From the NCBI GenBank assembly GCA_900472295.1, contig UCIA01000030.1:62001-126000 (forward strand): a DNA stretch of 64,000 nucleotides, in the 5' to 3' direction. Shown here in pieces: positions 24,142 through 33,194 of this stretch. The notes under the pieces were generated by a model. That model saw nothing but the letters and a program-made list of their open reading frames with translations. It was not told where the DNA came from and ran no database searches. The position numbers and the translations under genes are program-made. Within the stretch, counting starts at the first letter, position 1. Each line of letters begins with the position of its first letter. The DNA is from Hyphomicrobiales bacterium. Its GTDB lineage: Bacteria > Pseudomonadota > Alphaproteobacteria > Rhizobiales > Rhizobiaceae.

Positions 24142-27100
24142 CCGGCACCGTCAACGCCGCCAGCGACACCGGCTTTACCGCGCTGTTCATCCGCAGGCCC
24201 GTGATGGCCTTCGTCTTGAACACATTGATCGCAGTCGCCGGCCTTGCCGCCTTCTACGGCGTGGAAATCCGCGAACTGCCGGATGTCGATCGCCCTGTCA
24301 TCACTGTTTTCACGATCTTTGAAGGCGCCGCCGCCGAAACCGTCGATCGCGAACTGACCGACACCATTGAGGGCACGGTGGCCCGCGTCTCCGGCGTCAA
24401 GTCGATCTCGTCGGCCTCGTCCTTCGGCCAGAGCCGCGTCACCATCGAATTCAACGACGGCGTCGACCTCAACGTCGCCGCCTCCGATGTGCGCGACGCC
24501 GTCGGCCGTGTCGCCAACATGATGCCGGATACGGCGGATGCGCCGCGTATCGTCAAGGCCGACGCCAATTCCGAGCCGGTAATGCGGCTGGCCGTCACCT
24601 CCGACACCATGTCGGTGCAGGACATGACGGTGATTGTCCAGGATCAGATCGAGGACGAACTTGCCGCCGTCCCCGGTGTTGCCGACGTCCAGGTCTCGGG
24701 CGACCGCGACAAGATCTTTCGCATCGACGTCGATCAAAACAAGCTGGCCAGCCTCGGCTTCACTGTCGCCGACCTCAGGACGGCCCTTGCCTCGGTGGCT
24801 TTCGATTCGCCGGCCGGCTCGATCACCACCACCAACCAGGACCTCATCGTCCGCACCACGGCTGACGTGACCACGCCGGAAGAATTCGAAAACATCATCA
24901 TCGGCGGCACGACGCGCATCCGCGACGTCGCCACCGTCACGCTCGGCCCCGACATCGGCCTGACCACTTTGCGCTCCGACGGCAAGACCGGCATTGGCCT
25001 CGGCATCATCCGCCAGGCGGAATCGAATACGCTGGATATTTCGACCGGTGTAAGGGCCGCAGTCGCCGAGCTGCAGGCAAACCTGCCCCAGGGCATGTCG
25101 ATCAAGGTTACAAGCGACGACGCCGTCTTCGTCAACGGCGCCGTGCATGAGGTCGAGATCGCGCTTGGCCTGTCCGTGACCATGGTGCTGATCGTCATCT
25201 ACGCCTTTCTCCTCGACTGGCGAGCGACGCTCATTCCTGCGCTTTCGATGCCGGTCGCCATGATCGGCACCATCGCCGCGATCTATCTCGCCGGCTTCTC
25301 GGTCAACATATTGACGCTGCTCGCTCTGGTGCTGGCGACAGGCCTGGTCGTCGACGACGCCATCGTCGTGCTTGAAAACATCGTGCGACGGCGCAACGAA
25401 GGCATGGGCCCCCGCGCGGCGGCCGTGCTCGGCGCCAGGGAAGTGTTCTTCGCCGTCATCGCCACGACGCTGACACTGGTCGCCGTCTTCGTGCCAATCT
25501 CCTTCCTGCCGGGGCAGACCGGTGGCCTGTTCCGCGAATTCGGCTTCGTCCTTGCCATGTCGGTGCTGTTGTCCTGCGTGGTGGCGCTGACCCTTTGCCC
25601 GATGCTCGCTTCACGCATGTTGTCGGACGCGTCGCTCCATCACGAGGGCGGTAGCGGCATCGGCTCCCGCATCGGCGGCGCGCTCAATGCGCTCTACCGG
25701 CGCTGCCTGCACATCTGTCTCGACGCGCCGTGGATAGCGGTCCTGGTGGCGGTGCTGTTTGCCGCCACCGCCTTCACCCTGTTCGGCAGCATCCGCCAGG
25801 AGCTGACGCCAAGCGAGGACCGTGCCGTCGTGCTGTTGCGCATCAACGCACCGCAAGGCGTCAGCCTCGATTACACGACGCAGCAGATGCAGAAGATCGA
25901 GAAACTGATCCAGCCATTGCGCGATTCCGGCGAGATCCGCAGCACCTTCGAGAACGCCGGCCAGAACGGCGCCTACAATTCAGGCTTCATGGTGATGACG
26001 CTGGCGCCATGGAACGAGCGCACGCGCAGCCAGCAGCAGATCATGGCCGAGATCAGCCAGCTGACCAGGCAGGTGCCGAGCGTACGCGTCTTCCCGGTGC
26101 AGCCCAACAGCCTCGGCATTCGCGGCGCCGGCAATGGCCTGCAGTTCGCCCTGGTCGGCAACGACCGCAAGGCGCTGGGCGACGCGGCGGTGAAGATCAT
26201 CGCCGAGATGCAGAAGGACCCGCGCTTCCAGTTGCCGCGGCTCTCCGTCGACCCGACGCAGCCGCAGCTGGCGGTGGCCATCGACCGCGAGCGCGCTTCC
26301 GACCTTGGCATCGATATCACCGGGCTTGCCAACACCATGCAGGCGATGCTGGACGGCAACGATGTCGTCGACGTCTACATCGCCGACCGGAGCTACGGGG
26401 TTAAGCTGGTCTCGACCACCAACCCGGTCAACGATCCGACCGACCTGGAAAACGTCTTCCTGAAAACCGCCGACGGCCGCTTCGTGCCGATGTCGACCAT
26501 CGCCACGCTGACCGAGCGTGCCGTGCCGCCATCGCTGACGCGCGAGCAGCAGCAGCCCTCGGTGGCCATCACCTCCAGCCTCGGCGGCGAGTTCGCGCTC
26601 GGCGACGCGCTCAGCCGCGCCGAGGAGATCGCCACGCCGTTGCTGCCGCCGGGCAGCCGCATCCTGCCGCTGGCGGAAGCCGCCACGCTTGGCGAGACCA
26701 ACAGCGCCATGATCACCATCTTCGGTTTCGCCCTGGTCATCATCCTCCTGGTGCTCGCCGCGCAGTTCGAAAGCTTCGTCAGCGCCGTCATCATCATGGC
26801 GACGGTGCCGCTCGGCCTCGCCTGCGCGATCTTTGCGCTGCTTTTGTCAGGCACCAGCCTGAACGCCTACAGCCAGATCGGCCTGGTGCTGCTGGTCGGC
26901 GTCATGGCCAAGAACGGCATCCTCATCGTCGAATTCGCCAACCAGCTGCGCGACCGCGGCCTTGGGGTGCGCGAGGCAATCGAACAGGCCTCGATCATCC
27001 GCCTGCGGCCGGTGATGATGACGATGATCTGCACCGTACTCGGTGGCGTGCCGCTGGTGCTGGCCGCCGGCGCCGGCGCCGAGGCGCGCATCGCGCTCGG

Positions 27101-27269
27101 CTGGGTCATCGTCGGCGGGCTTGGCCTCGCCACCATCTCGACCCTGTTCCTGACCCCGGTCGCCTACCTCTTGCTCGGCCGCTTCGTCACGCCGAAGACC
27201 CATGAGGAAGCCAGGCTGAAGCGCGAACTGGAAGAAGCGGCGTATACCAATGTGGAGCCGGCGGAATGA
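24138..27269 (+). CDS. RND family efflux pump, inner-membrane component
   Basis: A 1043-residue proton-driven pump with the AcrB/HAE1 layout: TM1 (FIRRPVMAFVLNTLIAVAGLA), a first large porter domain, and TM2-6 with VLATGLVVDDAIVVLENIVRR carrying the proton-relay aspartates. A second porter domain and TM8-12 follow, with GVMAKNGILIVEFANQLRDRG. It exports hydrophobic toxic compounds or drugs from the membrane or periplasm. The ATG overlaps the adaptor's stop (ATGA), so the pair is translationally coupled. No local regulator was found. The substrate is unknown. Confidence 0.95.
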   Translation: MTGTVNAASDTGFTALFIRRPVMAFVLNTLIAVAGLAAFYGVEIRELPDVDRPVITVFTIFEGAAAETVDRELTDTIEGTVARVSGVKSISSASSFGQSRVTIEFNDGVDLNVAASDVRDAVGRVANMMPDTADAPRIVKADANSEPVMRLAVTSDTMSVQDMTVIVQDQIEDELAAVPGVADVQVSGDRDKIFRIDVDQNKLASLGFTVADLRTALASVAFDSPAGSITTTNQDLIVRTTADVTTPEEFENIIIGGTTRIRDVATVTLGPDIGLTTLRSDGKTGIGLGIIRQAESNTLDISTGVRAAVAELQANLPQGMSIKVTSDDAVFVNGAVHEVEIALGLSVTMVLIVIYAFLLDWRATLIPALSMPVAMIGTIAAIYLAGFSVNILTLLALVLATGLVVDDAIVVLENIVRRRNEGMGPRAAAVLGAREVFFAVIATTLTLVAVFVPISFLPGQTGGLFREFGFVLAMSVLLSCVVALTLCPMLASRMLSDASLHHEGGSGIGSRIGGALNALYRRCLHICLDAPWIAVLVAVLFAATAFTLFGSIRQELTPSEDRAVVLLRINAPQGVSLDYTTQQMQKIEKLIQPLRDSGEIRSTFENAGQNGAYNSGFMVMTLAPWNERTRSQQQIMAEISQLTRQVPSVRVFPVQPNSLGIRGAGNGLQFALVGNDRKALGDAAVKIIAEMQKDPRFQLPRLSVDPTQPQLAVAIDRERASDLGIDITGLANTMQAMLDGNDVVDVYIADRSYGVKLVSTTNPVNDPTDLENVFLKTADGRFVPMSTIATLTERAVPPSLTREQQQPSVAITSSLGGEFALGDALSRAEEIATPLLPPGSRILPLAEAATLGETNSAMITIFGFALVIILLVLAAQFESFVSAVIIMATVPLGLACAIFALLLSGTSLNAYSQIGLVLLVGVMAKNGILIVEFANQLRDRGLGVREAIEQASIIRLRPVMMTMICTVLGGVPLVLAAGAGAEARIALGWVIVGGLGLATISTLFLTPVAYLLLGRFVTPKTHEEARLKRELEEAAYTNVEPAE

Positions 27270-27275
27270 GATTAG

Positions 27276-27432
27276 CCCTCCTCGCCCCGTTTACGGGGAG
27301 AGGATGCCGGCAGGCAGGTGAGGGGCAGCACCAGGCCAACGCGACTATCGCCTCAAACAGCCAATCACCAATCGTCGCGCCGCCCCTCATCCGCCCTTCG
27401 GGCACCTTCTCCCCGTAAACGGGGCGAAGGAA
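27276..27432. repeat. RIME-like intergenic palindromic repeat
   Basis: Two arms of about 50 bp face each other across about 48 bp between convergent genes. The left arm has TCGCCCCGTTTACGGGGAGA followed by a TGAGGGGC end. The right arm reads GCCCCTCAT through TCTCCCCGTAAACGGGGCGA. The arms are nearly complementary with a few mismatches. This is the layout of the Rhizobium intergenic mosaic elements (RIME). It could fold into a long hairpin and protect the 3' ends of both flanking transcripts. A second copy with different arm sequence is at 62978-63148. Confidence 0.75.
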
Positions 27433-27441
27433 GAGCTGCAC

Positions 27442-28479
27442 CTACGGCCTCAAAAACACCTTCCCATTCGGCTTGGCCAGTTCCGCCGGCACCTTCGCCA
27501 TCGCCTCGTCCAGCGGCAGCACCGCCGTCACGTCGGTCGACCAGCGCCCGTCGGAAAAGCGCTTCTGTGCTTCCATGATCGCCGGGCCGCGCTTGTCGCG
27601 GAACTGGCGCATCCATTCGACCAGCCAGAACCCTTCAATGTGCTTTTGCTGGAAGATGAACTGGCCGGGCTCGCGGATGATAGTGGTGTCGGGGTCGAGC
27701 CGGCCATAGATGATCCAGCGCGCGCGCTTCGGCATGGCGTCGAAGATGACTGAGGCCAGCGGCCCGGTCACCGCGTCAAGGAAGATGCGCGGCTGCTCGG
27801 CCTTGACGACCTCCCGTAGTGCTGCCTTGAAATCCGGCGCCTTCTCATTGAGCACATGGGCAGCACCGATCTCCTTCAAGAGCGGGATCTGCTCGTCGCG
27901 GCGCACGGTGACGATCGCCCGGAAGCCAGCCTCCTTGGCGAGGCCGGCGATCAGCTTGCACAGCTGGCTGGCGCCGGCAGTCATGATGAAGGCTTTTTCG
28001 CCGGCTTCCTTGACGATGTCGAACATGGCGAGCGCAGTCAGCGGATTGACGATCATCGCTGCACCGTCCTCGTCCCGGACCGTGTCGAGCAACGGAATGC
28101 AGCCGGCGGCTTCGGCGACCGCGTATTGCGCCCATGAGCCCCAATTGGTGACGCCGGTGGCGAAGGCAATGCGCTTGCCAGTGAGGCTCTTGGCATAGGG
28201 CTCGTCGCCGCTGGCGACAACCGTGCCAACGCCCTCGAACCCGGCCGGCTGGCCCTTGGCGCGCGGCTGGCCATACTGGCCCTTGATGAACATGACATCG
28301 GACGGGTTGATCGAAGCGAGGCTGACCTTGATCAGCACCTGGCTCGGTCCGGGCGTCGGCACGCCGATGCTGCCCGGCGTGAGGTACGGCTCCATCGCCT
28401 CCAGTACTGTGCCGGAGGGCGTCCTGGTGTAGCCGTCACCGGTCAGCAGCAGCGCTTTCATGTCTGAGGGGATGGCCAT
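27442..28479 (-). CDS. MDR-superfamily zinc-free oxidoreductase (quinone oxidoreductase-like)
   Basis: A 345-residue medium-chain dehydrogenase/reductase. The N-terminal GroES-like domain has VLIKVSLASINPSDVMFIKGQYG and GFEGVGTVVASG, lacking the zinc-ligand Cys cluster. The cofactor domain has FIMTAGASQLCKLIAGLAKEAGF, with an atypical glycine-rich loop. The likely reaction is NAD(P)H-dependent reduction of an enone or enoyl-thioester. I chose ATG 28479, which follows GGAG; longer in-frame readings run into the upstream gene. It is the last gene of a three-gene minus-strand unit with a second MDR enzyme and an acyl-CoA dehydrogenase. Confidence 0.87.
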   Translation of the reverse strand: MAIPSDMKALLLTGDGYTRTPSGTVLEAMEPYLTPGSIGVPTPGPSQVLIKVSLASINPSDVMFIKGQYGQPRAKGQPAGFEGVGTVVASGDEPYAKSLTGKRIAFATGVTNWGSWAQYAVAEAAGCIPLLDTVRDEDGAAMIVNPLTALAMFDIVKEAGEKAFIMTAGASQLCKLIAGLAKEAGFRAIVTVRRDEQIPLLKEIGAAHVLNEKAPDFKAALREVVKAEQPRIFLDAVTGPLASVIFDAMPKRARWIIYGRLDPDTTIIREPGQFIFQQKHIEGFWLVEWMRQFRDKRGPAIMEAQKRFSDGRWSTDVTAVLPLDEAMAKVPAELAKPNGKVFLRP

Positions 28480-28490
28480 GGCGGGGCTCC

Positions 28491-29459
28491 TTAAGGTTTG
28501 AGGATGAGCTTGCCGGATGCACCGCGGCCGAGCACGCGCTTCAGCACAGAGGCGGCGTCGGCAAGCGGGTAAGTGCCTTCGATCACCGGCCGGACCTTGC
28601 CGGCGAGATACCAGCCGACAAGTTCCTTCATGTTGTCGGCATAGATGCGCGGCTCGCGGCCCGTGAACGCGCCCCAGAACACGCCGACCACCGAAAAGCT
28701 CTTCACCAGCGCCAGATTGACCGGGAATTGCGGGATGCTGCCCGAGGCAAAGCCGATGACCAGCAGCCTTCCGTTCCACGCCATCGAGCGGGCCAGCACG
28801 TCGAAGGTTTCGCCGCCGACCGGATCGAAGCCGACATCGACGCCCTTGCCGCCGGTGACCTCTTTCAGCGCCTCCTTGAGATTGTCGTAGCCGAGCGCAA
28901 TGTCGGCGCCGGCTTCAGCGGCAATGCGGCGCTTTTCCTCCGACGACGCCACGCCGATGACACGCGCGCCAAGCGCCTTGCCGATCTGTACGGCGGCGAT
29001 GCCGGTGGCGCCGGCCGCGCCCAGCACGCAAAGCGTCTCGCCTTCCCTGAGCACGCCGCGCTGCTTCAGCGCATAATGCGACGTGCCGTAGCCGGCCAGC
29101 AGCGCGCAGGCGTCGGCCGCAGGCATATCGGGCGGCAACGGCATGACCAACGGCTCGGCCGCAGCCACCCGCTCGGCGTAACTGCCATGGGTCGAAAGCG
29201 CGGCAACCCGATCGCCGATCTTGACCGTTTTCACATCAGGCCCGACTGCGACCACCCGTCCCGCGACCTCCATGCCGGGCACGAAAGGCAATGGCGGCTT
29301 CATCTGGTAGAGGCCCTGGACCAGCAGGCCGTCGGGATAGTTCACCCCGATCGCCTCGGCTTCGATGATGACGGTGTTGCCCTTGGCCTCCGGTTCCGGC
29401 CAGTCGCCATAGATGAGCTGGTCGAGCGGCGCGAAATCGCGGGCAATGATCGCTTTCAT
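28491..29459 (-). CDS. NADPH:quinone oxidoreductase family protein
   Basis: A 322-residue MDR enzyme of the quinone-oxidoreductase class. The N-terminal domain has EAEAIGVNYPDGLLVQG and PGMEVAGRVVAVGPDV. The Rossmann motif LCVLGAAGATGIAAVQIGKALGARVIG has the AAGGVG-like loop typical of NADPH-dependent zeta-crystallin relatives, and GFDPVGGETFDVLARSMAWNGRLLVIG follows. ATG 29459 begins the usual MKAIIA start and lies 4 nt after the acyl-CoA dehydrogenase stop. Family members act on enoyl-CoA or quinone substrates, so a role in acyl-CoA breakdown is plausible from context. Confidence 0.9.
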   Translation of the reverse strand: MKAIIARDFAPLDQLIYGDWPEPEAKGNTVIIEAEAIGVNYPDGLLVQGLYQMKPPLPFVPGMEVAGRVVAVGPDVKTVKIGDRVAALSTHGSYAERVAAAEPLVMPLPPDMPAADACALLAGYGTSHYALKQRGVLREGETLCVLGAAGATGIAAVQIGKALGARVIGVASSEEKRRIAAEAGADIALGYDNLKEALKEVTGGKGVDVGFDPVGGETFDVLARSMAWNGRLLVIGFASGSIPQFPVNLALVKSFSVVGVFWGAFTGREPRIYADNMKELVGWYLAGKVRPVIEGTYPLADAASVLKRVLGRGASGKLILKP

Positions 29460-29463
29460 GCGC

Positions 29464-30705
29464 TCAGACCTTTTCCTGGGTGTATTTCCTGAGCTCTGTG
29501 CGCGCCACTTGCCGGCGATGCACCGCGTCCGGCCCATCGGCCAGCCGCAGGGTTCTCAGATGCGTCCAGGAGCGCGCCAGCGGCGTGTCCTGGCTGATGC
29601 CTTGCGCACCAAACATCTGCACCGCTTCGTCGGTGACCTTGAGCGCGACGCGCGGCGCGATGACCTTGATCTGGCTGATCCAGGGTGCGGCGGCGCGCGC
29701 ATCGCCCTGGTCGATCATCCACGCCGCTTTCAGGCAGAGCAGCCGCGCCATCTCGATCTCCATGCGGCACTCCGCGATGATGTCGAAATTGGCGCCGAGT
29801 TTTGCCAAGGGCTGGCCGAAGGCCTCGCGGCGCACGGAGCGCTGACATAGCATCTCCAGTGCCATTTCGGACTGGCCGATGGCGCGCATGCAGTGATGGA
29901 TGCGGCCGGGGCCCAGCCTGCCTTGCGCGATCTCGAACCCCCTGCCCTCGCCAAGGATCAGGTTGGAAGCCGGCACCCTGACATTGTCGAAGCGAAGATG
30001 CATGTGGCCGTGCGGCGCGTCGTCATCGCCATAGACCTGCATCGGCCGAAGCTTGGTCACGCCCTTGGTGTCCGACGGCACCAGGATCATCGAATGGCGG
30101 CGGTGTTGCGGCTCGGCATCGCCGCCGGTGCGGACCATGACGATATAGATAGCGCAGCGCGGATCGCCGGCGCCCGACGCCCACCACTTCTCGCCGTTCA
30201 GCACATAGTCGTCGCCTTGCCGTTCGCAGCGCATGGCGATGTTGGTGGCGTCGGAGGAAGCGACATCCGGCTCGGTCATCAGATAGGCCGAGCGGATTTT
30301 TCCCTCAAGCAGCGGCTCCAGCCACGTCTTCTTGTGGTCGTCCGAGCCATAGCGCTCCAGTACTTCCATATTGCCGGTGTCGGGCGCCGAGCAGTTGAAG
30401 GTTTCAGCACCCAGATGCGCCTTGCCCATTTCTTCAGCGAGGTAGGCGTACTCGACCGTGGACAGGCCATAGCCGCGCTCGGAGCCGGTCAGCCAGAAAT
30501 TCCACAGGCCGCGCTCCTTGGCCTTATTCTTCAGCCCTTCGAGGATCTCGGTCTGCCGCTCGGTGTATGTCCAGCGGTCGCCGCCCTTGCCGACCTCGCT
30601 CAGAAATTCATGGTCGAGCGGCATGATCTCGTCGCGCACCATGGCCGCGACGCGCGCGTGGATCGGCTTCAGCCGCTCGGTCATGCCGAGATTCATGTCG
30701 CTCAT
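29464..30705 (-). CDS. Acyl-CoA dehydrogenase (ACAD10/11-like)
   Basis: A 413-residue FAD acyl-CoA dehydrogenase. Conserved elements are SAYLMTEPDVASSDATNIAM (FAD/substrate site), LNGEKWWASGAGDPRCAIYIVM, RIHHCMRAIGQSEMALEML and the C-terminal FGAQGISQDTPLARSWTHLRTLRLADGPDAVHRRQVAR. The WWASGAGDPRC segment and the ADGPDAVHRR end are typical of the ACAD10/11 branch. That branch in animals is fused to an APH-fold kinase, and here a free APH-fold kinase is encoded at 32145-33182. It would act on 2-alkyl, 4-hydroxy or similar unusual acyl-CoAs. It is divergent from the SDR gene at 30822. Confidence 0.92.
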   Translation of the reverse strand: MSDMNLGMTERLKPIHARVAAMVRDEIMPLDHEFLSEVGKGGDRWTYTERQTEILEGLKNKAKERGLWNFWLTGSERGYGLSTVEYAYLAEEMGKAHLGAETFNCSAPDTGNMEVLERYGSDDHKKTWLEPLLEGKIRSAYLMTEPDVASSDATNIAMRCERQGDDYVLNGEKWWASGAGDPRCAIYIVMVRTGGDAEPQHRRHSMILVPSDTKGVTKLRPMQVYGDDDAPHGHMHLRFDNVRVPASNLILGEGRGFEIAQGRLGPGRIHHCMRAIGQSEMALEMLCQRSVRREAFGQPLAKLGANFDIIAECRMEIEMARLLCLKAAWMIDQGDARAAAPWISQIKVIAPRVALKVTDEAVQMFGAQGISQDTPLARSWTHLRTLRLADGPDAVHRRQVARTELRKYTQEKV

Positions 30706-30821
30706 CGCTCGCTAACCCTTCACGCTGGCCGGACATTTATCCGTGGCAAGGATGACCGTACTTCGGATAGCCTTGTCAACGCGAACTGTTTGCCGGGCGG
30801 CAAGGAAGAAGCGGAGGATCG

Positions 30822-31637
30822 ATGAGCTATCTCGACGAGCTGTTCTCAGTGACCGGCAAGACCGCACTGGTGACCGGAGCCGCAACCGGCATCGGCCGCA
30901 TGGTTGCGACCGCTTTGGTCCAGGCCGGCGCCACCGTGCTGATCGCTTCGCGCAAGGGCGAGGATTGCATCAAGGTCGCCGCTGAGTTGAACGCGCTCGG
31001 CGCTTCCGGCCACGCCGAAGGCTTCGCCGGAGACGTCTCGAGCGAGGCCGGAATTGCTGCGCTGGTCGCCGAGGTCAAGGCGCGCACCGAGAAATTGCAC
31101 ATCCTCGTCAACAATGCCGGCATATCCTGGGGCGCGACGCTTGAGGATTTTCCCTATAGCGGCTGGGCCAAGGTGTTCGCCGTCAACGTCACCGCCGTCT
31201 TCCACCTGACGCGCGAATTGCTGCCGCTGCTGGAAGCCGCGGCGAGCGACGCCGATCCGGCCCGAATCATCAATCTGGGCTCGGTGATGGGCACGCAGCC
31301 GCTGGCCGACGACGCCTATTCCTACACGGCGTCCAAGGGCGCCGTTCATCATCTGACGCGCACACTGGCGATCGAGCTCGCGGCGCGGCGCATCACCGTC
31401 AACGCCTTCGCCCCCGGCCCCTTCCAGAGCCGCATGACCGCCTTTGCCACCGGCACCGAGGAAAAGGCAAAACATGTCGGCAGCCATGTGCCGATCGGCC
31501 GTATCGGCGTGGCGGATGACATTGGCGGCGCAACGCTCTATTTGTGCAGCCGTGCCGGCTCCTATGTCACCGGCGCCATCCTGCCGATCGACGGCGGGCA
31601 GTCGGTGCAGCATGGGCTGACATTGTTCAAGGAATGA
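30822..31637 (+). CDS. SDR family oxidoreductase
   Basis: A 271-residue classical SDR. The cofactor loop TGAATGIG is near residues 19-26, NNAG near 97, and the active-site Tyr-Lys lies in SYTASKGAVHHLTRTLAIELA. The C-terminus is SYVTGAILPIDGGQS. ATG 30822 follows GGAGG at a good distance. It is the first gene of a plus-strand unit with a MaoC hydratase, an APH-fold kinase and another SDR. It probably oxidises a 3-hydroxyacyl-CoA or reduces a ketoacyl intermediate of the same pathway as the divergent acyl-CoA dehydrogenase. Confidence 0.9.
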   Translation: MSYLDELFSVTGKTALVTGAATGIGRMVATALVQAGATVLIASRKGEDCIKVAAELNALGASGHAEGFAGDVSSEAGIAALVAEVKARTEKLHILVNNAGISWGATLEDFPYSGWAKVFAVNVTAVFHLTRELLPLLEAAASDADPARIINLGSVMGTQPLADDAYSYTASKGAVHHLTRTLAIELAARRITVNAFAPGPFQSRMTAFATGTEEKAKHVGSHVPIGRIGVADDIGGATLYLCSRAGSYVTGAILPIDGGQSVQHGLTLFKE

Positions 31638-31668
31638 GCCGCGGTCGGCGGCAAGTGGAGGAATCGCA

Positions 31669-32148
31669 GTGGAACCGATCAGTCTCGATGTGCTTTTGGC
31701 CAGTGTCGGCAAGGAAGTCGGCGTCTCGCCCTGGCGCGTGGTCACCCAGACCATGATCGACCAGTTCGCCGACGCCACCGACGATCACCAGTTCATCCAT
31801 TGCGATCCGGAACGAGCCAAGCGAGAGACGCCGTTCGGCGGCACGATCGCGCATGGCTTCCTGTCGCTGTCGCTGCTCTCGGCGATGACCTTCGAGACCA
31901 TGCCGCCACTGGAAAAGGGCAAGATGGGCGTCAACCACGGCTTCGATTCGCTGCGCTTCCTGGCGCCGGTGAAGACCGGTTCGCGCATTCGCACTCATTT
32001 CGTGCTGGCCGACGTCAAGGTCAGGCCATCGGGCTGGGTTCAGACGGCGCATGACGTGACCATCGAGATCGAAGGCTCGAAGAAACCGGCGTTGACCGCG
32101 CGCTGGCTGACGCTGACATTGATCGAGCGTGAGCCGGAGACCGCATGA
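31669..32148 (+). CDS. MaoC family (R)-specific enoyl-CoA hydratase/dehydratase
   Basis: A 159-residue hot-dog-fold hydratase. The hydratase-2 motif appears as FADATDDHQFIHCDPERA, with Asp39 and His44 as the likely catalytic pair, followed by FGGTIAHGFLSLSLLSAM. It hydrates a trans-2-enoyl-CoA to the (R)-3-hydroxyacyl-CoA, in keeping with the acyl-CoA dehydrogenase and SDRs beside it. The start is GTG 31669, preceded by GGAG 8 nt upstream. Its TGA overlaps the ATG of the kinase gene. The length is normal for a single-domain MaoC protein. Confidence 0.92.
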   Translation: MEPISLDVLLASVGKEVGVSPWRVVTQTMIDQFADATDDHQFIHCDPERAKRETPFGGTIAHGFLSLSLLSAMTFETMPPLEKGKMGVNHGFDSLRFLAPVKTGSRIRTHFVLADVKVRPSGWVQTAHDVTIEIEGSKKPALTARWLTLTLIEREPETA

Positions 32149-33182
32149 GCGGCGACGCCAATGCGCTCGACCAAGCAGCACTAGCGCCCTATCTCGAGGC
32201 GCACATCCCGGGTTTCATCGGGCTTTCGGCAATCGAAAAATTCAAGTCCGGCCAGTCGAACCCGACCTATCTCTTGACCGCGGCCAGCGGCCGCTATGTG
32301 CTGCGCGCCAAGCCGCCGGGCCAATTGCTGAAATCGGCGCATCAGGTCGACCGCGAATTCACCGTGATGAAGGCACTGGCCGGCACCGCCGTGCCGGTGC
32401 CGGCCATGCTGCATCTGTCGGCGGAAGACTCGCCGATCGGCCGCATGTTCTACGTCATGGACTTTCTCGACGGCCGCATCTTCTGGGACCCGGCAGTGCC
32501 GGAAGCTGCCGATAACGATGAACGCGCCGCCCTCTACGATGCCATGAACGCAACGCTTGCCGCCTTGCACGATGTCGATGTCGAGGCCGTCGGGCTCGGC
32601 GATTTCGGCAAACCCGGCAATTACTTCGAACGCCAGCTTGGCCGCTGGACCAGCCAATACCGCGCCTCGGAGACCGGCACTGTGGCTGACATGGACCGGC
32701 TGATCACCTGGCTGGAGACACATATGCCGGCCGACGACGGTCGCGTCTCGCTGGTGCATGGCGACTACCGGTTGGACAACATGATTTTCGCGCACAAGGA
32801 GCCGAAAGTGCTGGCAGTGCTCGACTGGGAACTGTCGACGCTCGGCCATCCCTTCGCCGACATCGCCTATCAGTGCATGCAATGGCGGCTGCCGCATGCG
32901 TCGGGCTTTCGCGGCCTTGGCGGTGTCGACCGCGCAGCCCTCGGCCTGCCTTCGGAAGAAGCCTATGTCGCCGCGTATTGCCGGCGGCGCGCGCTCACCG
33001 GCATCGACAATTGGAACTTCTTCCTCGCCTTCTCCTTCTTCCGTTTGGCGGCCATCTGCCAAGGGGTTTACAAGCGGGCGCTCGACGGAAACGCCTCCAA
33101 TCCGGAGAAAGCAAAAACCTATGGCGAGGCGGTAAAACTGCTCTCGCATCTCGCCGGCAAACTGATCGACAAGCAGACATAA
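32145..33182 (+). CDS. APH-fold phosphotransferase (ACAD10/11 kinase-domain-like)
   Basis: A 345-residue kinase-like protein of the aminoglycoside phosphotransferase/choline kinase fold. The N-lobe has FKSGQSNPTYLLT and YVLRAKPPG with the likely ATP-site Lys. The catalytic loop is LVHGDYRLDNMIF and the metal-binding motif is VLDWELSTLGHPFADIAY. The full set is what is seen in the N-terminal domain of human ACAD10/11 and in LvaA of Pseudomonas putida, which phosphorylates 4-hydroxyacyl-CoA. Aminoglycoside resistance is unlikely given the operon. The ATG overlaps the MaoC stop by 4 nt. Confidence 0.9.
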   Translation: MSGDANALDQAALAPYLEAHIPGFIGLSAIEKFKSGQSNPTYLLTAASGRYVLRAKPPGQLLKSAHQVDREFTVMKALAGTAVPVPAMLHLSAEDSPIGRMFYVMDFLDGRIFWDPAVPEAADNDERAALYDAMNATLAALHDVDVEAVGLGDFGKPGNYFERQLGRWTSQYRASETGTVADMDRLITWLETHMPADDGRVSLVHGDYRLDNMIFAHKEPKVLAVLDWELSTLGHPFADIAYQCMQWRLPHASGFRGLGGVDRAALGLPSEEAYVAAYCRRRALTGIDNWNFFLAFSFFRLAAICQGVYKRALDGNASNPEKAKTYGEAVKLLSHLAGKLIDKQT

Positions 33183-33194
33183 AAGGGAGGCATG

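Noticed and set aside
27276..27432. Insertion sequence or CRISPR-like repeat
   Set aside because: There is no transposase, no target duplication and only one pair of inverted arms with no spacer series; a RIME-like palindrome explains it.
32145..33182. Aminoglycoside resistance gene
   Set aside because: The APH fold is shared by many kinases; the tight operon with MaoC, SDRs and an acyl-CoA dehydrogenase, and the ACAD10/11-like partner, fit acyl-CoA metabolism better.
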